A DNA stretch of 64,000 nt from Avena insularis (Eukaryota > Streptophyta > Magnoliopsida > Poales > Poaceae). Of this stretch, positions 30,302-42,968 are shown piece after piece; within the stretch, counting starts at the first letter, position 1; every line of letters starts with the position of its first letter. Location: positions 69,174,992 to 69,238,991 of the forward strand of contig CM042687.1 of the NCBI GenBank assembly GCA_023614405.1, written 5' to 3'. A program made the translations under genes and the position numbers. Under the pieces are notes generated by a model. It was not told where the DNA came from and ran no database searches. It saw only the letters and a list, made by a program, of their open reading frames with translations.

Positions 30302-30779
30302 GTGTGTGCTTATCTCCATGCTATCCCTCTCATGCTTTTCACAGATGGTTCCAAGCCGACCAAGACCTTCTCTCGTTGTTACCGTGCGCATTATCTCAAG
30401 CCCACTGTAGAAGGGAAGTTCATTGACAAAACCGAAGTCAGCAGAGCAGCAAGAGAGGCTGAACGGATGGCAGAGGCAGGAAAGAAAACAAAGAGGACCG
30501 CATCTCGCAAGGGCAAACAATCTCGGCCCAATTACAAGTCTATGGATAGTCTTCAGTATGCCTCCATTAGCCAGACTGGTTACTATGATGAGGCTGACAG
30601 TGATGGTCCCTCGAGGACTCTATGTTTTGGAATGCCCACTTTCGGGCTATTCATGATGATGTATATGCTACCCTCAAGCTTCGCCCTATGCATCCTATAA
30701 ATTTGACTGAGGCTCAATCCAAGGCAAGGCTCCTTGAGGCATTAGATGTGACCAACAAGATGGGGCTTCACCACCTTAT
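30302..30779 (+). pseudogene. Extra ORF downstream of pol in the SIRE-type element, broken
   Basis: The frame reads DGSKPTKTFSRCYRAHYLKP, TEVSRAAREAERMAEAGKKT and the basic KRTASRKGKQSRPNYKS. After a one-base shift near 30620 it reads FWNAHFRAIHDDVYATLKLR and PMHPINLTEAQSKARLLEAL, ending in KMGLHHL where the X element is inserted. SIRE-lineage elements often carry an extra ORF here, sometimes called env-like. This fragment shows no signal peptide or transmembrane segment, so I do not call it an envelope. The true start may be upstream (30223-30301 is hydrophobic in another frame). Confidence 0.5.
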
Positions 30780-32475
30780 TGTAGGGTTCGCAGCATAGAA
30801 AACAAAAAATTTCCTACGATGGGAACATCTAAGTACCAAGATCTATCTACTAGATACAAGCAACGGGTGGATATACATCCATAGAATACATACCCTCAAA
30901 GACCGAATAGCGTTAACGAGGTTGTACTCGTGGATGATGTAGACGAACGCTTGCTGATCTCAAGATCGTGATGAAGTCCATCTGGTCCAGTCGGTCCAGC
31001 ACCATCAAGTCCAGCACCTTAAAGTAGTGGTGCATCCGTGATCGCACACACGTACGGGTACCCCGACAACATCCGTGCCCTCGCTCCAGCGAAGCAGCGG
31101 AAGCAAGAAATCCTTCCAGAAAAAGCCACCGGGAACATGTATCTTGCTGATCCGAGACCATGGGGAAATTCTAAAAGGGGGAGAGAGATCCTTCGCGAGG
31201 AGGTGTGCTTTGAGAGGATGAGAGGGGGGCCTTTTATAGGGGAGAGGGGGGAACCCAAGGGGCATGGCGCCCAGCCATGGGGGCTGCCCCCACCTCTCCC
31301 ACATTCATGTGGGTGGAGCTCCCACTCAAAATGAAAAGCCTCCACTCCCATAAAAGAGCGTCCACTCAAAAATCCACTCACATGCATTACATTTCCACCA
31401 AATTTAATGCAAGCTCTCATTTAAATAAAACTCTTTTATTTATTTATTAAGAATTTTGTTAATTACTTTAATTAACAAACATTCACATAAAACCCTTGCA
31501 AGTATTTAATTTCACATGCAGAACCAGTTTCAGCAATTTCAACCGAAACAGTTCCGGTGTCTAGTGAAATAAATTCCTAAGCTTTCCTTTTCTTTTTCTG
31601 ACATATCATTTGCTCCAAATGGTGTCGGTATCCCTTAAGTGTGTCACCCTACGGTTCGAAAATAATGCAGACATGATCGAGACCCCTCTCCGATCAATAA
31701 TCAGCAGCGGGACCTGGAGATCCGTACTGACTCCCACACATTCAACGATGACTTCTGTGATCGTGTGAACCTTTTACGCTAGTATCTTAATCCCTTTGTT
31801 TCACGATATATTACATGTCCGAGATTCGATCATCGGTATCTCCATACCTAGTTTGATATCGTTACCGACATGCACTCTTTTCTCGTTCCCGTGATATAAC
31901 ATTCTAGTGATCAAATCACTTGCTTGCAAGATAATCAATGTGATATCACTGAGAGGGCCCAGAGTATATCTATTCGTCATCGGGATGAACAAATTCCACT
32001 CTTGATCCATGTGTCTTAACATAACACTTTAGTAGTTTTGAAGCCATCTTTATAATCACCCAGTTACGGTGTGACGTTTGATGTCAACAAGAAACTCTTC
32101 CGGTGTTAGTGATTGACATGATCTCATGGTCTAAGGATTAGGATCACTTCGTAAGTTGTTATAGCAATATAAAATCAATGACTTTGATCGTAATGCTATA
32201 CTTCGGATGAATGTTCATCATATCATTACACTAATGTTGTGACCTCGTTATTAACAACATCCAATGACCGTGATCAGGAAACTATGATCATCTTGTTAAT
32301 CAACGAGCTAGTTTATAAGAGAGGCACAACTAGGAACTTCCTTTTTGTTTATTAAACACACATGTATTAAAGTTTCCGTATTAATACAATTATAGCATGC
32401 AAAATAAACATTTATCATAAATAAGGAATACGATAATGACCACTTTATTATTGCCTCTCGTGCATATTCCCTTCA
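30780..32475 (-). repeat. 3' LTR of minus-strand X element (1696 bp)
   Basis: On the minus strand it runs TGAAGGGAATATGCAC to GCTGCGAACCCTACA, complete. It is preceded (minus strand) by the purine-rich AAGTGGGAGAC. Confidence 0.9.
31231..31238 (-). promoter_or_regulatory. TATA box in X 3' LTR
   Basis: Minus strand TATAAAAG, aligned with the boxes in the other X LTRs. Confidence 0.6.
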
Positions 32476-32490
32476 GTCTCCCACTTGCAC
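32476..32490 (-). promoter_or_regulatory. Polypurine tract of minus-strand X element
   Basis: The minus strand reads GTGCAAGTGGGAGAC directly before the LTR start TGAAGG. AAGTGGGAGA is a common Copia PPT. Confidence 0.7.
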
Positions 32491-33814
32491 TAGAGACAAT
32501 AATCTATTTTGAAAACTTTGCGTATTTGAACACCTATGGCTTTCTGGTGTTCCATATACGCAACTGCAAGTGGTTAACATAATCTATGGATCTGGCGCTT
32601 TCAGGTCCGTGTGTATTTGCATGTCTTTGCGTCTCCACGCATCACTCATTCTCTAATGAGATGGCATTGTATAAATTTGGTGTTTTGGTGAGACCTTTAG
32701 TTCCTTGGGGTTAAAACATGTCGATACTATTGTCATACAATATATCTTTAGTGTTAGCCCGTTGTGAACCACACCTTAGTTTGATAACAAACTACTTGAC
32801 ACAAATTCCCTCCTTTGCTGCTACTATAGCAGTCATATACTTAGCCTTTTATTGTAGTATTCGTTACAATGTCTTAACTTTGGAATTCATCCAAATCCAT
32901 CATGGAAACTTTCTTTTCATTTCATTGTGCCACCCATAGTTTAAATTGAGATAAACTTAATTTTGTATCTTGTGACAAAACTAGTATCAATGTAATGCTT
33001 TACAATGAACTATTTGTAATTGTTTGTCACCTCTACACAAATATATTCTTAGTTCTTCCAAAAGATCATAAGAATATCCTCACTATCGTCCAATGATCAT
33101 TTTATGATTCATTCTGGTATATGATCATAACACTTAGAGCATAGGACATATCTGGATGTCTACATATCATGGTATGATTGATCAAAACATTCTCGTGATT
33201 TCACTTTTGATCAAGTGTCAAAGCACTTGAATATTGTTTCACTTATCAAGTGTCGATACACTTGAATCTTGATTCAATTCCTTTCCATGTGACAAGAACC
33301 TTTTCTTGTCGTTTCTATATTGAACTCCTTCAATATATCATATATGTACGGTTGGCACAACCATATTAGCGTCACAGTCTATCCAATGTAGATATTCATG
33401 CTAAATATTCGGGTTTTGCCTAAGTCTTTCATCGAAATGAAATTCTTAACCTTTATCAATAAAAATTACATCATTTCTAATCAACAAGATGTCCTCCACA
33501 TAATGTATTAGAAATATGTCTCAGCGCTCCCACTTAATTTCTTGCAAATGCAAGCATCTTCACCGCGATGCTTACTTCAACCATTGAAGTTTGCATGCCC
33601 TTTTTAGCATCCTTTGAATTAACAAAACCCTTTGGATCGTGTCATGTACACGTCCTAGGTAACCATTCTATTAGAAGAACTTTGTTTTGTTTATTCATCT
33701 ACCATATACCAAATTATATGTAGTGGTTGCTACTTTAATCCGTCTAGACTAAATATCGCTATGAAAGATCAAATCTTGTCATAGTCAACTCCTTGAACAT
33801 TGTCGTAAAATACT
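32491..33814 (-). other. X internal region 3' of the RT remnant
   Basis: AT-rich, non-coding in all frames. It is 85-95 percent similar by eye to 42969-44058 (opposite strand) and is presumably eroded Copia pol. Confidence 0.6.
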
Positions 33815-34060
33815 TTACAACATGTCGACTATTTCATAGATGTGAAACATCCATGTCTGTTTCTTTATAGATCCAAATACGACCGACAGGTTTTTACACC
33901 TTTCTGGAGGGTCTTCCAAGTTCAAAACTTGATTTCTCGTGTATGGAACTATCACGGATTCTATGGATTCAAGCCATTTGACGGAGTCAGGGCCCATCAT
34001 CGCTTCTTTGTATGTGGTCGGTTCATCATTGTCAACAATAATGATTTACTCTCAAATCAC
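33815..34060 (-). pseudogene. Copia reverse transcriptase remnant in X (minus copy)
   Basis: The minus strand reads MMGPDSVKWLESIESVIVPY then TRNQVLNLEDPPERCKN, the start of Copia RT (compare EAMxxPDxxKWLEAMxSE and ENQVWNLVDPPEGxK in live elements). The next stretch (FGSIKKQTWMFHIYE) is the KWIFKKKT block read through indels. No catalytic YVDD follows. The plus-strand X copy at 42680-42968 shows the same scars. Confidence 0.72.
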
Positions 34061-37000
34061 AGCATTTGATTTGTTTATCCGACCGACTTGGTTCAATAAG
34101 AACTTAGATCTCCGTGACCACAATCTTTGAGGCACATAAGCTATGAGCATTATGGTAGCCTCCGGAACCATTTCCGGTGCTACGCAACTCAGCACATTTA
34201 GCTAAGGTTTGTTAACCTTATCAAAGTTCTATTATCCTCCCACTTAACTTTTGCGAAAAATTCCTTTTTCAAGAAACTTCACATTTCAAGCGACAAACCC
34301 TTTTGTCCTTGGTGTTATGGAGGAATAACCAATTGTTATTCGAAATAACCTACAAAGACATGCTCATCCGAATTTGGTTGTAAACATCTTACTTATGTTT
34401 AGCATACCAAAATTTAAGAAATGACAACTTGGGTTTTACCCCAAACCATAACTCATATGGTGTCATTTCAACGGATCAAGATGGAGCTCTTTTCAGTGTA
34501 AAAGCGGAAGTCTCTAAAGCTTTAATCTTTTAAAACATAATGACAGTTTTATAAATAACACCTTTGATCCAACCATGTCAAACAAGGTTTCATTACAAAT
34601 CTCAAACACTCCATACTCCTATGGTGTCTCAGGAGATGTAAATCTAGGTGTTTAGCTAAACTTGCAACTCAAATAAATCCCTTGATGATAAAATCATAAT
34701 TCATTTATTTTCTTGTTACACTTGTAACTCAAATAAATCCCTTTATGATAAAATCGTAAATCATTTATTTTCTTGTTACAATGATTTTCCACTTCATCTT
34801 GAAACTCTTTGAACGTTTTCAAATATTTCATACTTCTTTCTCATTAAGTGAATATTCACTTAAATTTCTCGAGAAAGTATATGAAGTTGAAACCCATCGC
34901 TTACGACTACACATAATGGACTACATACATCGATATGTATAAATTCCAATATTTTAGTCGTTCGTTCTTCTTTGGCCTTTGAACGAAGTTTTAATTATCC
35001 CGAGGAAAGTCTCACAAGCGTCATTTGATCAAATCAAAGCCTCCAAAAATCCATGAAAAATGGAGTTTCTTCATGTTTTATTTCCAATATAATTTAAACA
35101 GCGATATCACTTCGTAAGTGATCTTTCAATCATTTGTCTTGCGACATTTTAGCATTAGTTTTTATGGATGTGATTTCTCCAACTAGATTTGTAAATCATC
35201 CATCTTATATGGAATACGGTAATTATTTGAACAACCTTTGTTCTCATAATACCTGATTTAAATAACAATTATTAAAACAAATCTTGAAGTCAAGCTTTGA
35301 TGTCAACGAGAAATACAAACAATGGTTTGTTTGTTTTCGATGAACATCATCACATATTCTTTTGCTAGTTACTTAGGCCATTGTGGTTCATGAATTGTGT
35401 CGTTCCGTATGAAATTTCATACCAACCAATTTGGTATCCAATACCCTAGAACCACATTGTTTAACAAGCAAAGAATACAACCATACCATATATATCATCC
35501 ATATACCTAAATTGGATATTTCCAATATTTTCTTTTCTACCAAGTATATTTTATAGATTCTCTTTCAGCATTTCCTTTTCCTTTTTTAAAAAAATCTATC
35601 AACATCAACAGTGGCGCCATATACATGACACATAGTCCAAAGCATGCATATTCAAATAATAATACCTTTGGACTTGTACTTTGAAGTAGATCACCATCAT
35701 CAAAATGATCGGTATTCTTTCAAAATCCATTCTTTAGTAATCTTTTAGTGTAGTAAACACTTTACATACATCTTCTATTCATCCTTATCATGACGACTTT
35801 CATGATGTAGCTTATAAAGACGAATCGTGAGTATAACGTTACTTTCCAAAACCCATTTGGATGATTAGGATGTCTAGCATCTCCAACCTTTGCAAATTCT
35901 CATCCAATATGAGAACATATATTATACTCTATCATATTGCAACCAAAACATTGTTTCAGATATTGTTATATCTGCCACACATGATGGTTTCTGAAACAAT
36001 TCTTTCAGCTCCTAGATAAACTTGATATTAAAACAATCAAGAGTCATGGAGGCAAACATGATACTTAAGATACTAACACTGGATTTGTTACTCTCAATTT
36101 AATACCAATTATTAAATTTCACGGAGTAAACAGAGTTTGCTGAAAGTTTGCAATAGGACTTTAAACTTTAGATTGACACTCAACACAATACGATACCAGT
36201 TCGTAAAGTAAATATCCTGAATTCTATAGTTCTATTATGTCAATTACAACTAAGCGTAAAGTGGTGAACGAATGCCAATGACTACAACAAATTATGCAAA
36301 TTCAATTTGATTTAATTTATGATAAATTGAGTTCTACTAATCCAAATTAGAAATGAACTCCCACTCAAAAACGACATCCCTCGTGTCTTTTTGGTGATTA
36401 CATGAACCAAATCCACTACACCAAGTCCGATCATCACGTGAGTCGGTGTAGCTTCAAAGGCGAGCATCCATATGGTCATCATATCAAAACATATGACTCA
36501 TGCTTAAACTTTGGGTCCGTGGTCCAAGGCCATGTCTGTACATGATAGGCTCGCCAAGTAAGAACCTTAGTATCCGCGTGTGTAACTGTCTTACACCCGA
36601 GATATGCTCGTGGATTCAAGTACACCCGATCATCACGTGATGTCTTGAAGCGACAAAACATTGTCGGTGTATACTTAAGGAAGAACACATTTTTATCTTG
36701 ATATCTAAATGAGGGATCATCTTATTATGCTAATAAAATCCCAGATAAGCAATATAAGATGCAATCAAACATCTCATGTTTGTAAGTGAAATGATATGGT
36801 TCCCGCATATGATCTCCATCATGTGCACCGTGGTATGATCACTATCATACCTCTATGTGTAAGGCCAAGGTCTATGGAGCTTACACTTTATGTGTGTTGT
36901 AAGAGTATCATCTCATACTTCTACTTACAACATCACCATATCATGACACTAGCCCATCAACAATCTAAACTAGACGCCTCTAATTTATCCATTGCAAGTT

Positions 37001-37327
37001 TTACGTGTCTTAGGGCTGTCGAAGATAGAACCGTTCTTACCTACAAACATGAACCACAACGTGGATAACCAAATTTTTGAAAACTCATTGCAAATTAGAT
37101 ATTGACTATAGTAGGAGAAACAGACACCCGCTAGCCACTTATGTAAAACTAGTTGGATGTCAAGCGTGGAACAGGTCTCATGTGCGAGGACATGTAAAGT
37201 TTGTCCGGGCCGCTTCATCCCACTATGCCACCAATATCCAAAGTACAACTAAGAAGCAATAAAATTATCATCATCGCCCACATACTCATATGTGTACTAC
37301 CCGTGCAAAGCATCTACGCATAGATCC
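34061..37327 (-). other. X internal region and leader, non-coding
   Basis: About 3.3 kb with no usable frame. The part from 36423 to 37327 is the 5' leader and matches the copies at 19702 and 39392. No gag, protease or integrase motif was seen. Confidence 0.6.
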
Positions 37328-37340
37328 GGCTCTGATACCA
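37328..37340 (-). promoter_or_regulatory. Initiator-Met PBS of minus-strand X element
   Basis: Minus strand TGGTATCAGAGCC, one base from the LTR end. Confidence 0.85.
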
Positions 37341-37341
37341 C

Positions 37342-37920
37342 TGTAGGGTTCGCAGCATAGAAAATAAAAAATTTCCTACAATGGGAACATCTAAGTACCA
37401 AGATCTATCTACTAGATACCAGCAACGGGTGGATATACATCCATAGAATACATACCCCTCGAAGACCGAATAGCGTTAACGAGGTTGTACTCGTGGATGA
37501 TATAGACGAACGCTTGCCGATCTCAAGATCGTGATGAAGTCCATCTGGTCCAGCCGGTCCAGCACCATCAAGTCCAGCACCTCAAAGCAGTGGTGCATCC
37601 GTGATCGTACACACGTACCGGTACCCCGACAACATCCGCGCCCTTGCTCCAGCGAAGCAGCGGAAGAAAGAAATCCTTCCAGAAAAATCCACCGGGAACA
37701 TGTATCTCGCTGATCCGAGACCATGGGGAAATTCTAAAAGGGGGAGAGAGATCCTTCGCGAGGAGGTGTTCTTTGAGAGGATGAGAGGGGGGGACTTTTA
37801 TAGGGGAGAGGGGGGAACCCAAGGGGCATGGAGCCCAGACATGGGGGTCGCCCCCACCTCTCCCACATTCATGTGGGTGGAGCTCCCACTCAAAATGAAA
37901 AGCCTCCACTCCCATAAAAG
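37342..37920 (-). repeat. Truncated 5' LTR of minus-strand X element
   Basis: It contains the LTR's last 579 bp (ending CCCTACA on the minus strand). It stops at CCCATAAAAG, abutting the plus-strand X LTR. Confidence 0.87.
37795..37802 (-). promoter_or_regulatory. TATA box in X 5' LTR fragment
   Basis: Minus strand TATAAAAG, same position as in the other X LTRs. Confidence 0.55.
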
Positions 37921-39377
37921 TGAAGGGAATATGCCCGAGAGGCAATAATAAAGAGGTCACAACATTAGTGTAATGGTGTGATGAACATTCATCGGAAGTA
38001 TAGCATTACGATCAAAGTCATTGAGTTTATATTGCTATAACAACTTACAAAGTGATCCAAATCCTTAGACCATGAGATCATGTCAATCACTAACACCGGA
38101 AGAGTTTCTTGATAACATCAAACGTCACACTGTAACAGGGTGATTATAAAGATGGGTTCAGAACTACTAAAGTGTTATGTTGAAGCCCATGGATCGAGAG
38201 TGTAATTTGTTCATCCTGATGACAGGTAGATATGCTCTGGGCCCTCTCGGTGATATCACATTGATTAGCTTGCAAGCAAGTGATTTGATCACTAGAATAT
38301 TATATCACGGGAACGAGAAAAGAGTGCATGTCAGTAACGAGATCAAACTAGGTATGAAGATACCGATGATCGAATCTTGGACATGTAATATATCGTGAAA
38401 CAAAAGGATTAAGATACTAGCGTAAAAGGTTCCGACGATCACAAGAAAGTCATCGTTTAATGTGTGGGAGTCAGTATGGGTCTCCAGATCCCGCTTCTGA
38501 TTATGGATCTAAGAGGGGTCTCAATCATGTCCGAATTATTCACGAACCGTAGGGTGACACACTTAAGAGACACCGACATCCATTTGGAGCAAAAGTTTCA
38601 TGCCGAAAAGAATAACAAGCGCAGGAATTTATTTCACTAGATACCGAAACGGGTTTTCGGGTGAAATTGCAGAAAGTGTTTCTGCATGTGAAATAAAATA
38701 CTAGAAAGGGGTTATATGTGAATGTTTGTCATTAAAGTAATTTACAAAATTATGAATAAATAAAAGGAGTTTTATTTAATGAGAGTTTGCATTAAATTTG
38801 GTGGAAATTTAATGGGAATTTGAGTGGGATTTTGAGTGGAGGGAATTGAAAGGCATTTGAGTGAGTGGAGTGTCCACACACATGAATGTGGAAGAGGTGG
38901 GGGCAGCCCCATGGCTGGGCGCATGTCCCCTTGGGTGCCCCCCTCTCCCTATAAACGGAGCCCCCTCCCTCTCTCTCTCACACCTCCTCGTGAAGGATCT
39001 CTCTCCCCCTCTAGAATTTATCCCCCATGGTCTCAGACTAGCGAGATACATGTTCCCGGTGGCTATTCGGCAAGAAATAGTTGTGCTTCCGCTGCATCGC
39101 TGGAGCGAGGAGGCGGAGGTTGTTCGGTGCCTCGAACGTTTGTGCGAGCACGAATGCGCTGCTATTTTGCGGCGCTAGGACTTCCTCTCGATCTTGAGAT
39201 CGGCAAGAGATCGTCTACATCAACCACGAGTTAAGACTCGTTAAGATTTGTCGGTCTTCAAGGGTATATTCTCTACGGATGTACATCCGCCCGTTGTTTG
39301 TATCTAGTAGATAGATCTTGGTACATAGTTGTTCCCATCGTAGGAATTTTTTTGTTTTCTATGCTGCGAACCCTATA
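37921..39377 (+). repeat. 5' LTR of plus-strand X element (1457 bp, internal deletion)
   Basis: TGAAGGGAATATGCCC to GCGAACCCTATA. About 200 bp are missing after AATAATAAAG compared with the other X LTRs. A TAATAA repeat at both break points suggests a microhomology deletion. Confidence 0.88.
38950..38956 (+). promoter_or_regulatory. TATA box in plus-strand X LTR
   Basis: CCCTATAAACGG follows a GC-rich stretch, corresponding to the TATAAAAG of the other copies. Confidence 0.55.
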
Positions 39378-39378
39378 G

Positions 39379-39391
39379 TGGTATCAGAGCC
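39379..39391 (+). promoter_or_regulatory. Initiator-Met PBS of plus-strand X element
   Basis: TGGTATCAGAGCC one base after the LTR. Confidence 0.88.
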
Positions 39392-42300
39392 AGATCTATG
39401 CGTAGATGCTTTGCACGGGTAGTACACATATGAGTATGTGGGCGATGATGATCATTTTATTGCTTCTTAGTTGTACTTTGGATATTGGTGGCATAGTGGG
39501 ATGAAGCGGCCCGGACAAACTTTACATGTCCTCGCACATGAGACCCGTTCCACGCTTGACATGCAACTAGTTTGGCATAAGTGGCTAGCGGGTGTCTGTC
39601 TCTCCTACTATAGTCAATATCTAATTTGCCACGAGTTGTCAACAATTTGGTTATCCTCGTTGTGGTTCATGTTCATAGGTAAGAACGGTTCTATCTTCGA
39701 AAGCCCTAAGCCACGTAAAACTTGCAATGGATAAATTAGAGGCGTCTAGTTTAGATTGTTGTTGGGCTAGTGTTATGATATGGTGATGTTGTAAGTAGAA
39801 GTATGAGATAATACTCTTACAACACACATAGCGTGTAAGTTCCATAGACCTTGGACTTACACATAAAGGTATGATAGAGATCATACCATGGTGCACATGA
39901 TGGAGATCATATGCAAGAACCATATCATTTCACTTATTAACATGAGATGTTTGTTGCATCTTATACTGCTTGTTTGGTGTTTTATTAGCATAATAAGATG
40001 ATCCCTCATTTAGATATCAAGATAAAAATGTGTTCTTCCTTAAGTATGCACCGACAATGTTTCGTCGCTTCAAGACATCACGTGATGATCGGGTGTACTT
40101 GAATCCACGAGCATATCTCGGGTGTAAGACAGTTACACACGCGAATACTAAGGTTCTTACTTGGCGAGTCTAGCATGTACAGACATGGCCTCGTAACACG
40201 GATCGAAAGGTTAAGCATGAGTCATATGTTTTGATATGATGACCATATGGATGCTCGCCTTTGAAGCTACACCGACTCACGTGATGATCGGACTTGGTGT
40301 AGTGGATTTTGTTCATGTAATCACCAAAAAGACATGAGGGGTGTCGTTTTTGAGTGGGAGTTCATTTCTAATTTGGATTAGTAGAACTCTATTTATCATA
40401 AATTAAATAAAAGTGTTTGCATAATTTGTTGTAGTCATTGGCATTCGTTCACCACCTTATGCATAGTTGTAATTGAGATAATAGAACTATACAATTCTGG
40501 ATATATACTTTACTAACTGGTATCGTATTGTGTTGAGTGTCAATCTAAAGTTTAAATTCCTATTGCAAACTGTCAGCAAACTCTATTTACTCCGTGAAAT
40601 TTAATAGTTAGTATTAAATCGAGAGTAATAATTCCAGTGTTAGTATCTTAAGTATCATGTTTGCCTCCATGATTCTTGATTGTTTTTAAATATCAAGGTT
40701 ATCTAAGAGCTGGAAGAATTGTTTCAGAAACCATCGTGTGTAGAAGATATAACGATATCTGAAACAATGTTTTGGTTGCAATATGATAGAGTATAATATA
40801 TGTTCTCATATTGGATGAGAATTTGCAAAGGTTGGAGATGCTAGACATCCTAATCATCCAAAAGGGTTTTGGAAAGTAATGTTATACTCACGATTCGCCT
40901 TTATAAGCTATAGTAGCTTGATCATGAAAGTCGTCATGATAAGGATGAATAGAAGATGTATGTAAAAGTGTTTACTACACTAAAAGATTACTAAAGAATG
41001 GATTTTGAAAGAATACCGATCATTTGATGATGGTGATCTACTTCAAAGTGCAAGTCCAAAGGTATTATTATTTGAATATACACGCTTTGGACTATGTGTC
41101 ATGTATATGGCGCCAGTGTTGATGTTGATAGATTCTTTTAAAAAGGAAAAGGAAATGCTGAAAGAGAATCTATAAAATATATTTGGCAGAAAAGAAAAGA
41201 CTGGAAATATCCAGTTTAGGTATATAGATGATATACATGTTATGGTTGTATTCTTTGCTTGTTAAACAATGTGGTTCTTGGGTATTGGATACCGAATTGG
41301 TTGGTATGAAATTTCATACGGAACAACGCAATTCATGAACCACAATGGCCTAAGTAATTAGCAAGAGAATATGTGATGATGTTCATCGAAAACAAACAAA
41401 CCGTTGTTTGTATTTCTCGTTGACATCAAAGCTTGACTTCAAGATTTGTTTTAATAATTGTTATTTAAATCAAGTATTATGAGAACAAAGGTTGTTCAAA
41501 TAATTACCGTATTCCATATAAGATGGATGGTTTACAAATCTAGTTGGAGAAATCACATCCATAAAACCTAATGCTAAAATGTCGCAAGACAAATGATTGA
41601 AAGATCACTTATGAAGTGACATCGCCGTTTAAATTATATTGGAAAGAAAACATGAAGAAACTCCATATGCATGGATTTTTGGAGTCTTTGATTTGATCAA
41701 GTGACGCTTGTGAGACTTTCCTCGGGATAATTAAAACTTCGTTCAAAGGCCAAAGAAGAACAAACGACTAAAATATTGGAATTTATACATATCGATGTAT
41801 GTAGTCTATTATGTATAGTCATAAGCGATGGATTTCAACTTCATATGCTTTCTCTGGAAATTTGAGTGAATGTTCACTTAATGAGAAAAAAGTATGAAAT
41901 ATTTGAAAATGTTCAAAGACTTTCAAGATGAAGTGGAAAATCATTGTAACAAGAAAATAAATGGTTTATGATTTTATCATATGAGATTTATTTGAGTTAC
42001 AAGTGTAACAAGAAAAATAAATGAATTATGATTTTATCATAAAAGGTATTTATTTGAGTTAAAAGTTTAGCAAAACACCTAGATTTACATCTCCCGAAAC
42101 ACCATAGGAATATGGAGTGTTTGAGATTTGTAATGAAACCTTGTTTGACATGGTTGGATCAAAGGTGTTATTTATAAAACTGCCATTATGTTTTAAAAGA
42201 TTAAAGCTTTAGAGACTTCCGCTTTTACACTGAAAACAACTCCATCTTGATCCGTTGAAATGACACCATATGAGTTATGGTTTGGGGTAAAACCCAAGTT

Positions 42301-42649
42301 GTCATTTCTCAAATTTTGGTATGCTAAACATAAGTAAGATGTTTACAACCAAAGTCGGATGAGCATGTCTTCGTAGGTTATTTCGAATAACAATTGGTTA
42401 TTCCTCCATAACACTGAGGACAAAAGGGTTTGTCGCTTGAAATGTGAAGTTTCTTGAAAAAGGAATTTTTCGCAAAAGTTAAGTGGGAGGACAATAGAAC
42501 TTTGATAAGGTTAACGAACCTTAGCTAAATGTGCTGAGTTGCGCAGCGCCAGAAATTGTTCCGGAGGCTGCCATAATGCTAATAGCTTATGTGCCTCAAA
42601 GGTTGTGGTCACGGAGATCTAAGTTCTTATTGAACCAAGTCGGTCGGAT
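39392..42649 (+). other. X leader and non-coding internal region (plus copy)
   Basis: Mirror of 34061-37327. Short frames only. No gag, protease or integrase motif. Confidence 0.6.
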
Positions 42650-42968
42650 AAACAATCAAATGCTAAGATTTGAGAGTAAATCATTATTGTTTGACAATGA
42701 TGAATCGACTACATGCAAAGAAGCGATGATGGGCCCTGACTCTGTCAAATGGCTTCAATCCATAAAATCCGTGATAGTTCCATACACGAGAAATCAAGTT
42801 TTGAACTTGGAGGACCTTCCGGAAAGGTGTAAAAACCTATCGGTCGTATTTGGATCTATAAAGAAACAGACATGGATGTTTCACATCTATGAAATAGTCG
42901 ACATGTCGGTAAAGTATTTTACGACAATGTTCAAGGAGTTGACTATGACAAGATTTGATCTTTCATAG
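42650..42968 (+). pseudogene. Copia reverse transcriptase remnant in X (plus copy)
   Basis: Within a 145-codon open frame, LLFDNDESTTCKEAMMGPDS then VKWLQSIKSVIVPY and TRNQVLNLEDLPERCKN match the N-terminal part of Copia RT. The tail (KKQTWMFHIYE) retains the KxxxDxxVxIYK block with indels, and the frame ends at TAG. Only about 100 residues of RT are recognisable and the catalytic palm is absent. The open frame itself starts in non-homologous sequence at 42531. The scars are shared with the minus copy, so the damage predates the separation of the two. Confidence 0.75.

Larger units (their letters stand above)
22814..30779 (+). mobile_element. SIRE/Maximus-type Copia retrotransposon, 3' truncated
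   Basis: The LTR (22814-24076) is followed by an initiator-Met PBS, a long gag-pol frame with domain order gag, protease, integrase, RT, RNase H (the Copia order), a 3' non-coding stretch and a broken extra ORF, as in SIRE-lineage elements. The family X element at 30780 cuts off the extra ORF. The rest of this element and its 3' LTR do not reappear in the window. Confidence 0.9.
30780..37920 (-). mobile_element. Family X non-autonomous Copia element, minus strand, 5' LTR truncated
   Basis: On the minus strand it runs 5' LTR (partial, 37342-37920), PBS, about 4.85 kb internal, PPT and complete 3' LTR (30780-32475). It is inserted in the SIRE extra ORF. The 5 bases before it are CTTAT; the partner duplication is lost. 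The internal region has no open frame beyond scraps, but a Copia RT remnant is visible. The right end stops where the plus-strand X copy starts. Confidence 0.87.

Noticed and set aside
30223..30426. Hydrophobic 67-codon frame before the SIRE extra ORF, considered as a signal or transmembrane segment
   Set aside because: It is in a different frame from the extra ORF and its hydrophobic run is short low-complexity Phe/Leu. Without an intact relative it cannot be linked.
37476..37960. Frames on both strands in X LTRs near 20900, 31000, 37500 and 38850
   Set aside because: They recur because the LTR recurs. They conflict between strands and cross the TATA and R regions, so they are not treated as genes.
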